From NCBI GenBank assembly GCA_016297675.1, contig JAEDGE010000090.1, forward strand, positions 1-7,971: a stretch of 7,971 bases of DNA, in the 5' to 3' direction. Below, piece after piece: positions 1 to 4,827 of this stretch. Made by a program: the position numbers and the translations under genes. The notes beneath the pieces are model-generated. The model did no database searches, had not been told where the DNA came from, and saw only the letters and a list, made by a program, of their open reading frames with translations. The stretch is from Oscillospiraceae bacterium (GTDB lineage Bacteria > Bacillota > Clostridia > Oscillospirales > Ruminococcaceae). How positions within the stretch are numbered: position 1 is the stretch's first letter; each line of letters begins with the position of its first letter.

Positions 1-15
1 CGCTTTTAGCGGCAC

Positions 16-38
16 TGCAAACAACACCGTTGTTTGCA
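16..38. repeat. Perfect 10-bp inverted repeat with 3-nt loop downstream of the repressor gene
   Basis: The arms TGCAAACAAC (16-25) and GTTGTTTGCA (29-38) pair perfectly around ACC. It lies 15 bp past the repressor stop codon. No T-run follows on the minus strand, so it is a poor intrinsic terminator as read. A second small hairpin, CGCT-TTT-AGCG (1-11), sits next to it at the window edge. It may form part of a terminator completed outside the window, or be a protein-binding dyad. The sequence alone does not decide. Confidence 0.6.
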
Positions 39-53
39 ATAGAGGACAGTATA

Positions 54-755
54 TTATGCTCTGCCAAGCACCCTTCCAAAGCAGCGTGCCTGCTCCGTCA
101 AATAAATATCCTCATAGGCATCATTCAAAGAAATCAGACGATCGCCGCCGAATTTTTTAATATAGCCATTTCCATTTACGAAAAAAATTCCGATTTCTCC
201 TACATGCAGCACTTCTGTCTGTTCCACCAGCACAATATCCCCATCATGATAAATCGGTTCCATGCTGTCGCCGGAAATTCGGAGAGCAAAATCGGCTTTT
301 CTTGCTTCTGGTGTATCCGGCACCTGAATCTCTTCCCATGCTGTATCATCATCCAAAAAGATTCCTGTACCAGCGGAAACTCGATACAAGCTGCTGCGAA
401 TCATCCGCATGGGTTTTCTCTGCTCTTGCTGCAAAGCCCGACAGCGGATATATTCCTCTTCCAGCACCAAGGAAACCAGACGTTTGCCATGTGCATCCAA
501 TTCTTTCAGTTTGGTGCAAACCGCCTGCATTTCCGGTGATTGTGTATGGTTCTGTGCTGCATTCGTCATGCCCAGCAAATAATCCAGACTGACAGAAAAA
601 AAAGCAGCAATCCGGCAAAGGATTTCACCGTTTGGTTCTCTCGTATTCTTTTCATAATTGTTATATGTGGTATAGGGAAGATTTAACGCTGCAGCAACTT
701 CTTTCACGCTGTAACCACGTTCTTCCCGTAACTTTTGTAGTCGATCTTGAAACAT
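54..755 (-). CDS. XRE-family HTH / S24 peptidase-like (LexA/CI-type) transcriptional repressor
   Basis: A cytoplasmic DNA-binding repressor of 233 aa. Residues about 5-62 form a Cro/CI-type helix-turn-helix (SVKEVAAALNLPYTTYNNYE region), and residues about 120-230 form an S24/LexA-like domain. The catalytic pair is present: Ser164 in GDSM and Lys200 in GYIKK, 36 residues apart, close to the LexA spacing. An Ala128-Gly129 bond in SAGTG lies 35-36 residues before the serine, where LexA and CI are cut. It therefore looks competent for RecA-stimulated self-cleavage (inference). The start at 755 is preferred over an upstream in-frame start at 812, because GGAGG lies just before it, the HTH begins there, and the upstream codons overlap the -10 box. 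No phage genes are visible nearby, so it could be a stand-alone stress regulator or the edge of a prophage or integrative element left of the window. Confidence 0.9.
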   Translation of the reverse strand: MFQDRLQKLREERGYSVKEVAAALNLPYTTYNNYEKNTREPNGEILCRIAAFFSVSLDYLLGMTNAAQNHTQSPEMQAVCTKLKELDAHGKRLVSLVLEEEYIRCRALQQEQRKPMRMIRSSLYRVSAGTGIFLDDDTAWEEIQVPDTPEARKADFALRISGDSMEPIYHDGDIVLVEQTEVLHVGEIGIFFVNGNGYIKKFGGDRLISLNDAYEDIYLTEQARCFGRVLGRA

Positions 756-789
756 ATCCCACCTCCAACGGTGCAGCATACAAATTGAT

Positions 790-828
790 TTTGCTTGCAA
801 ATAGTATACCACATTTTTTAAAAAATGT
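790..828. promoter_or_regulatory. Candidate operator dyads in the repressor promoter
   Basis: Two dyads overlap the promoter. ACATTTTTTAAAAAATGT (811-828) is an 18-bp perfect palindrome that fills the -35/-10 spacer. TTTGC-TT-GCAAA (790-801) covers the expected transcription start. Either position would block RNA polymerase, which fits negative autoregulation by the adjacent repressor. That link is inferred; the first element is also simple AT-rich sequence that may only affect promoter shape. Confidence 0.45.
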
Positions 829-831
829 CAA
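803..831 (-). promoter_or_regulatory. Sigma-A promoter of the S24 repressor gene
   Basis: Reading the minus strand, TTGACA (831-826) is a perfect -35 and TATACT (808-803) a near-perfect -10, with exactly 17 bp between them. The expected start of transcription is near 796, giving a leader of about 40 nt that ends in GGAGG before the ATG at 755. The box quality suggests strong transcription unless repressed. Confidence 0.85.
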
Positions 832-901
832 TCTCTTTTTTCTCAAATTGGGGAAATCCAAAAATAAATTCTCTTTTTCTATCATTTCGTCGATTCTACA
901 A

Positions 902-954
902 CAATTCCCCGACAAAATCCAGAAAATTGTCGGGGAATTGCTTTTTATTTTTTC
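902..954. terminator. Long hairpin between oadB and the repressor, probable (bidirectional?) terminator
   Basis: A perfect 14-bp stem joins 902-915 and 927-940 (CAATTCCCCGACAA with its complement), with an 11-nt loop. On the plus strand it is followed by CTTTTTATTTTTTC, an ideal U-tract. On the minus strand the tail is only TTGTTGT. The gene that ends here, oadB, is on the minus strand, so the hairpin presumably ends the oad operon despite the weaker tail, and may also stop antisense transcripts. Confidence 0.7.
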
Positions 955-1000
955 AATTTCATACAGATACATTCACAAGAAAAATTAGTTCCTATACAAC

Positions 1001-2227
1001 TTATCCGAATACTGCAAGCAGGAATCCGGCTGCAATGGCAGAACCAATCACACCAGCAACGTTTGGTCCCATAGCATGCATCAGCAGGAAATTACTCGGA
1101 TTGGCTTTTTGTCCTTCTGTTTGTGATACACGAGCTGCCATCGGTACGGCAGACACACCAGCAGAACCAATCAGCGGATTGATCTTTCCACCGGACAGTT
1201 TATACATTAGCTTGCCGACCAACAAACCACCGACCGTAGAGAAGCAGAATGCCAGTAGTCCCAAACCAACAATATACAGGGTTCTCAGAGATAGGAAAGA
1301 GGAGGCAACTGTTGTAGCACCCACAGAAATTCCAAGGAAGACAGTCACAATGTTCATCAATGCATTCTGTACCGTATCAGACAATCTTGCCGTGACACCA
1401 CATTCTCTCCAGAGATTTCCTAACATCAGACAACCAATCAATGGTGCAGTAGAAGGCAGTAACAGAATCACAAACAGGCTGACAACAATCGGGAAAATGA
1501 TTTTTTCTGTCTTAGAAACAGCTCGTTTCTGTTCCATTTTCACTTCCCGTTCTTTTTTCGTGGTCAGCAATCGCATCAGTGGCGGCTGAATCATTGGAAT
1601 CAATGCCATATAGGAATAAGCCGCAATTGCAATCGGTCCCAACAGATTTGGTGCAAGCTTACTGGTTAAAAAGATGGCAGTTGGTCCGTCTGCACCACCA
1701 ATGATACCAATAGAAGCTGCTTCATTGCCGTTAAAGCCCAATAAGGTAGCACCAAAGAAGGCAAGGAACACACCCATCTGTGCAGCCGCTCCTAACAGCA
1801 GACTCTTCGGATTGGATAGCAGTGGCCCAAAATCTGTCATGGCACCAATGCCAAGGAAAATTAATGATGGATACAAACCAGTCTTTACACCAATGTACAA
1901 AATATCCAGCAAACCGCCATTTGCCATGATATGCCCATAGCTGTGATAGTACTGGCTGCTTTCATCCAGAAATGCACTCCAAAGCTCTGGATGATACAGA
2001 GCATTTGCCGAGCTGGCACCATCTACATAAAAATTTGAAACATTGACCAGCAAACAACCAAAGGCAATTCCGACCAACAACAGCGGTTCAAATTTTTTCA
2101 CAATACCAAGATACAGCAGTAGGCATGAAATTGCAATCATAATCAGATTTTTCCAGCCGCCGTCCATAAAAAAGCCGACAAATCCGGAGTCCATCAGCAA
2201 TCGTTGCAGGGTTTCCAGAATATTCAT
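1001..2227 (-). CDS. oadB: Na+-translocating oxaloacetate decarboxylase, beta subunit
   Basis: An integral membrane protein of 408 aa, the usual family size. It decarboxylates carboxybiotin and couples this to Na+ export. Hydrophobic segments run through almost the whole protein. Residues known to matter in Klebsiella OadB all appear at a constant offset of 23: Asp180 in GGADGPT (D203), Tyr206 (Y229), Asn350 (N373), Gly354 (G377), Ser359 (S382) and Arg366 (R389). This supports an active Na+ channel and proton/CO2 chemistry. A charged loop (about 223-242, KKEREVK...KTEK) is probably cytoplasmic. It is the last gene of the operon, 12 nt after the biotin carrier, with its AAGGAGG overlapping that gene's TAA. 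By itself OadB cannot be told from GcdB or MmdB; the neighbouring oadA gives the substrate. Confidence 0.95.
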   Translation of the reverse strand: MNILETLQRLLMDSGFVGFFMDGGWKNLIMIAISCLLLYLGIVKKFEPLLLVGIAFGCLLVNVSNFYVDGASSANALYHPELWSAFLDESSQYYHSYGHIMANGGLLDILYIGVKTGLYPSLIFLGIGAMTDFGPLLSNPKSLLLGAAAQMGVFLAFFGATLLGFNGNEAASIGIIGGADGPTAIFLTSKLAPNLLGPIAIAAYSYMALIPMIQPPLMRLLTTKKEREVKMEQKRAVSKTEKIIFPIVVSLFVILLLPSTAPLIGCLMLGNLWRECGVTARLSDTVQNALMNIVTVFLGISVGATTVASSFLSLRTLYIVGLGLLAFCFSTVGGLLVGKLMYKLSGGKINPLIGSAGVSAVPMAARVSQTEGQKANPSNFLLMHAMGPNVAGVIGSAIAAGFLLAVFG

Positions 2228-2234
2228 GTGCGTC

Positions 2235-2242
2235 CCTCCTTA
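2235..2242 (-). promoter_or_regulatory. Stop codon fused to the Shine-Dalgarno of oadB (TAAGGAGG)
   Basis: The biotin carrier stop TAA shares two bases with the AAGGAGG of oadB, 7 nt before its ATG at 2227. A ribosome finishing one gene stops on the loading site of the next, a layout that favours translational coupling. Confidence 0.75.
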
Positions 2243-2635
2243 TGCCAGTACGACCAGCGGTGTTCCAGTTTCTACAACCGCTCCCTTTGATGTGACAATC
2301 TGCACAACCGTACCATCCTTTGGGGATGCAATTTCATTTTCCATTTTCATGGCTTCCAGAATCAACAGTGTCTGTCCTGCTTTCACTTTATCGCCTTCCT
2401 TGACATCAATCCGCAGAATATTTCCCGGCATCGGTGCATTGACTGGTTCTCCGGCTGACAGCGTAACCGGAGCCGGTGCAGCTGCTGGTGCAGCAGTCGT
2501 GGTGGGAGCTGCGACCGCTGCTGCCGGTTCTGCCGGAGCAGGTGCACAGGCTTCATACTCGTCCAGCAGTACAACCTTTCCCACTTCTACCTCTACTTCA
2601 TATGTCTTTCCATTGAGTGTTACTTTATACTTCAT
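2240..2635 (-). CDS. Biotin carrier protein of the decarboxylase (GcdC/MmdC-like biotinyl subunit)
   Basis: A small 131-aa carrier whose biotin takes the carboxyl group at OadA and delivers it to OadB. A short N-terminal region (1-28) is followed by an Ala/Pro/Thr-rich flexible linker (about 30-58) and a biotinyl/lipoyl domain (about 62-131). The biotinylation motif EAMKMEN places biotin on Lys97. In Klebsiella this domain is fused to the C-terminus of OadA; here OadA ends without it, so the subunit is split off, as in many Firmicutes. The start overlaps the end of oadG by 11 nt, and AAGGAGGT lies 8-9 nt upstream of the ATG, inside oadG. It needs biotin protein ligase, which is not in this window. 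Whether other biotin enzymes share this carrier is unknown. Confidence 0.95.
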   Translation of the reverse strand: MKYKVTLNGKTYEVEVEVGKVVLLDEYEACAPAPAEPAAAVAAPTTTAAPAAAPAPVTLSAGEPVNAPMPGNILRIDVKEGDKVKAGQTLLILEAMKMENEIASPKDGTVVQIVTSKGAVVETGTPLVVLA

Positions 2636-2999
2636 CTTCCTTGACCTCCTTGATAGAAATGAACCGCAGTTCGTTCAGGGGCTTTTTCATCTGATAGGCA
2701 ACGACTGCCATGACCATAGCAGCCTCCTTATCTGGAACATCAAACCGCTTTACATGACCAGCAGAACCCGGTGCAACCGGCTTTTCGGGTACAATGGGTT
2801 TTGGTGCAGGGGCTGCTTCCTGTACTGCAACAACAGCAGCTTCTTTTTTTCTTGCATTTGCCTGAAAAATTGCACCGATGATATAAATCACACACATCAG
2901 CAATGCCAATCCGGTAAACACCACCAGATAACCAAAAACTGCGGTTACACCTGCTTCGCCAATGCCCATTTTTGTTGCCAGCGAAACCATATTTTCCAT
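2625..2999 (-). CDS. oadG: Oxaloacetate decarboxylase gamma-chain family protein (OadG / MmdD-like)
   Basis: A 124-aa membrane-anchored assembly subunit that in this family links the carboxyltransferase to OadB. One hydrophobic segment (about 18-45) follows a short N-terminus, then a basic RKK stop, a Pro/Ala linker (about 61-79) and a C-terminal domain (about 80-124). The latter ends with the pattern EAAMVMAVVAYQ...LRFISIKEV, seen in Firmicutes OadG and MmdD proteins. The His-rich C-terminal tail that binds Zn in Klebsiella OadG is absent, so the contact with OadA may differ. Sequence identity in this family is low and the call leans on topology, the C-terminal pattern and position between oadA and the carrier. 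Its Shine-Dalgarno overlaps the oadA stop. A second Met at residue 4 is a possible alternative start. Confidence 0.85.
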   Translation of the reverse strand: MENMVSLATKMGIGEAGVTAVFGYLVVFTGLALLMCVIYIIGAIFQANARKKEAAVVAVQEAAPAPKPIVPEKPVAPGSAGHVKRFDVPDKEAAMVMAVVAYQMKKPLNELRFISIKEVKEDEV

Positions 3000-3008
3000 A
3001 CTGTACCG

Positions 3009-3016
3009 CCTCCTTA
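3009..3016 (-). promoter_or_regulatory. Stop codon fused to the Shine-Dalgarno of oadG (TAAGGAGG)
   Basis: The oadA stop TAA runs straight into GGAGG, 9 nt before the oadG ATG at 2999. It is the same eight-base arrangement as at the carrier-oadB junction, so two of three junctions in the operon share it; the third uses an 11-nt gene overlap. Confidence 0.75.
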
Positions 3017-4414
3017 CAGTTCTTCGATTGTATAGACTGCTTCATTTTCTTCCTGTGCCTTGCGATCTTTCAGGAACTGGAGCGTCTGATTTGGATAGCA
3101 AATATAACTCATGATGTCCTCTTCCGACCGTGCCAAGTCACCCAACGCTTCAGCTGCTTCCTGAAATTCAATACCAGTGCGATTCTGGTCTTCTATCCGA
3201 CAATCCACTGGCTTTCCATTCTCGCCCAGCACTTTTTCTATCAGTTCTGGTGCAACCGGTGCTGGTGCAATGCCGTACTCGCCCTTAATATAGTTTTTAA
3301 CTTCTTTGGAAATCTGCTTATAACGCTCTCCCAACAGCACATTGGTCACTGCCTGATTGCCTACCATCTGAGACAACGGTGTTACCAGCGGCGGATACCC
3401 CAAATCCTTGCGGACTGCTGGAATTTCTGCCAGTGCCTGTTCAAATTTATCCATTGCCTTCATGTCGGTCAGGTTTGCAATCATATTGGAAAGCATACCA
3501 CCTGGCACTTTATAAACCAATGCCTGTGCATCAGTCGAAAGGCTCTTTGGATTAATCATACCGTTGTCCACATACTTTTGTTTGATTGGCTTGAAATAAT
3601 CGTTTACCTGATTGATCAGTTCTTCATTCAAACCGGTTTCAATCCCATACTGCTGCAAGGCATAGAACATGGTTTCTGTTGCCGGCTGTGACGTACCACC
3701 AGAGAAACAGGACGTAGCAGTATCAATCACATCAATGCCAGATTCAATTGCCTTCGTTAATGTCATATATGCCATACCTGTTGTACTATGCGTATGCAGA
3801 ATCAATGGCATGTCCCCAACAGCATCTTTAATACCCTTAATCAAATGCTCTGCCTCATATGGCGTCATTGTCCCTGCCATATCTTTCAGACAAATCGTCT
3901 GAAAGCCCATCTGTTTCAGTTCTTTGCACATTTGAATATACTTATCTACTGTGTGCACTGGGCTTTGCGTATAGGAAATACAGCCGGATGCAATTGTATT
4001 CGGTGTTGCATACTTCATCGTGGCATTGAGTGCCGTCTCCAGATTTCGGAAATCATTCAGTGCATCAAAAATACGAATCACATCAATGCCATTTTTAATG
4101 GAAAGTGCAATAAACTTCTCCACAACATCGTCATGATAGTGTTTGTATCCCAGCAAGTTCTGTCCACGCAGAAGCATTTGCAGCTTGTTATGCGGCAAAT
4201 TTTTCCGCAGCTTTCGCAGTCGTTCCCACGGGTCTTCGTGCAAATACCGCAGACAAGAGTCAAATGTGGCTCCGCCCCAGCATTCAATGGAATAATACCC
4301 TGCTTGATCCATCACCGGCAGAATATCTGCATAATCTGCATAGGGAAGACGGGTCGCCATCAGGGATTGATTCGCATCTCGCAAAACCGTTTCTGTCAGT
4401 TGTACTTTTCTCAT
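3014..4414 (-). CDS. oadA: Oxaloacetate decarboxylase alpha subunit, carboxyltransferase (PycB/5S-like)
   Basis: A 466-aa cytoplasmic enzyme that transfers the carboxyl of oxaloacetate to carrier biotin, releasing pyruvate. Residues about 3-260 form the HMGL-like TIM barrel. Visible active-site residues are Asp13 (LRDANQ), Cys145, Lys177 in CLKDMAG (the carbamylated lysine) and the metal ligands His207 and His209 in LHTHS. Residues about 285-440 form the conserved carboxylase domain (VPGGMLSN at 303-310). No biotinyl domain follows; it is encoded separately two genes downstream. The start at 4414 is chosen because AAGGAGG lies 7 nt upstream and the family begins MRKVQLTETVLRDA; the frame stays open up to 4516 but starts there would leave almost no leader. 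The fold is shared with pyruvate carboxylase subunit B and transcarboxylase 5S; the adjacent oadB and oadG point to the Na+ pump. Confidence 0.95.
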   Translation of the reverse strand: MRKVQLTETVLRDANQSLMATRLPYADYADILPVMDQAGYYSIECWGGATFDSCLRYLHEDPWERLRKLRKNLPHNKLQMLLRGQNLLGYKHYHDDVVEKFIALSIKNGIDVIRIFDALNDFRNLETALNATMKYATPNTIASGCISYTQSPVHTVDKYIQMCKELKQMGFQTICLKDMAGTMTPYEAEHLIKGIKDAVGDMPLILHTHSTTGMAYMTLTKAIESGIDVIDTATSCFSGGTSQPATETMFYALQQYGIETGLNEELINQVNDYFKPIKQKYVDNGMINPKSLSTDAQALVYKVPGGMLSNMIANLTDMKAMDKFEQALAEIPAVRKDLGYPPLVTPLSQMVGNQAVTNVLLGERYKQISKEVKNYIKGEYGIAPAPVAPELIEKVLGENGKPVDCRIEDQNRTGIEFQEAAEALGDLARSEEDIMSYICYPNQTLQFLKDRKAQEENEAVYTIEEL

Positions 4415-4447
4415 GTAAAAGCCTCCTTCAAAAATACAATCCACTTC

Positions 4448-4556
4448 AATTCCATGCATTTTTACTGCTTTCCGGTATGATTCCATTAAACCTGCCGAAT
4501 TCCATAAAAAGTGCACGTCTATTAGCAGTATAGCATAAAAAACAGTGGATTTCCAT
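4448..4556. repeat. Four short direct repeats (TTCCAT / ATGGAA) across the oad promoter and leader
   Basis: TTCCAT occurs at 4450-4455, 4481-4486, 4500-4505 and 4551-4556, always in the same orientation and mostly within a wider A-T-T-C-C-A-T context. The last copy overlaps the -35 box and the other three lie in the transcribed leader. They could be regulator sites or chance matches in AT-rich DNA. Confidence 0.35.
4527..4555 (-). promoter_or_regulatory. Probable promoter of the oad operon, with about 106-nt leader
   Basis: On the minus strand, TATACT (4532-4527) is preceded by TGC, an extended -10, and by TGGAAA (4555-4550) 17 bp upstream, a 4/6 match to the -35. Transcription would begin near 4520, giving a leader of about 106 nt to the oadA ATG at 4414. 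I recognise no known riboswitch in the leader. Upstream of the -35 lies a strongly A-tracted stretch (4560-4611) that could act as an UP element. Confidence 0.75.
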
Positions 4557-4559
4557 TGA

Positions 4560-4611
4560 TTTTTTGTGTTTTTTTATCTTTTTATCTTTTCATCTTTTTT
4601 TCCTTGTTTTT
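4560..4611. other. Roughly helically phased T/A-tracts between divergent promoters
   Basis: Runs of 4 to 7 T lie at 4560-4565, 4569-4575, 4579-4583, 4587-4590, 4595-4601 and 4607-4611. Their centres are about 7.5 to 11 bp apart, near one helical turn. Such phasing usually gives intrinsic bending. It begins directly upstream of the oad -35 box. Confidence 0.45.
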
Positions 4612-4696
4612 AAAGTTCTTTTTCCTTTTTCTATAAAAAAGCACTGTTGGAAAAATCCTTTTTATTCCACACTTTTCAAAAAAACCAGAAATATAC

Positions 4697-4725
4697 TTTA
4701 CAATTTCACTAAAATCTGCTATACT
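4697..4725 (+). promoter_or_regulatory. Promoter of the amidase-DUF3783 unit
   Basis: TTTACA (4697-4702, 5/6 match to the -35), a 17-bp spacer ending in TGC (extended -10), and TATACT (4720-4725). Transcription should start near 4732, giving a leader of about 95 nt before the ATG at 4828. It is divergent from the oad promoter, with about 140 bp between the two -35 boxes. Confidence 0.8.
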
Positions 4726-4737
4726 AAAAGAAATTCC

Positions 4738-4755
4738 GATAGGAGATCCCCTATC
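4738..4755. promoter_or_regulatory. Candidate operator: 18-bp near-perfect palindrome just after the transcription start
   Basis: GATAGGAGATCCCCTATC is symmetric except for one mismatched pair (A4744/C4749). It begins about 12 bp after the -10 box, a common place for a repressor operator. As RNA it would give only a 6-bp stem without a following U-run, so it reads better as a DNA site than as a terminator. The binding protein is unknown. Confidence 0.5.
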
Positions 4756-4827
4756 ATTATTGTTTTCTGTTTTTTCAAAAAAACGAATGGAAAATAAAAC
4801 TAAAATCAACTGAAAGGATTGCATTCC

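Noticed and set aside
30..539. Long open frame on the plus strand opposite the repressor
   Set aside because: It is the mirror of a well-supported XRE/S24 gene, has no ribosome binding site and its translation resembles no family I know.
54..831. Prophage or integrative element edge because of the CI-like repressor
   Set aside because: No integrase, excisionase, structural genes or attachment site repeats are visible; S24/XRE regulators also occur alone on chromosomes.
825..1589. Plus-strand open frame of 254 codons over the hairpin and the end of oadB
   Set aside because: It runs through an intergenic terminator and antisense to conserved OadB motifs; the composition is that of a shadow frame.
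2043..3035. Plus-strand open frame of 330 codons opposite the carrier and oadG
   Set aside because: Its Ala/Ser/Thr-rich stretch is only the reverse of the Ala/Pro linkers; no start signals or family features.
1001..4414. Glutaconyl-CoA or methylmalonyl-CoA decarboxylase operon
   Set aside because: The alpha subunit is the HMGL/PycB type with LRDANQ, CLKDMAG and LHTHS motifs, not the acyl-CoA carboxyltransferase type used by those enzymes.
3788..4480. Plus-strand open frame opposite oadA
   Set aside because: Antisense to conserved carboxyltransferase motifs; no ribosome binding site.
4560..4611. T-rich imperfect repeats as a CRISPR-like or tandem repeat array
   Set aside because: Units are only short T-runs with no conserved repeat or unique spacers.
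4651..4670. Possible hairpin GGAAAAA-TCC-TTTTTATTCC as a terminator or attenuator
   Set aside because: Only a weak AT stem with a bulge, located upstream of the mapped-by-eye promoter, with no transcript expected to end there.
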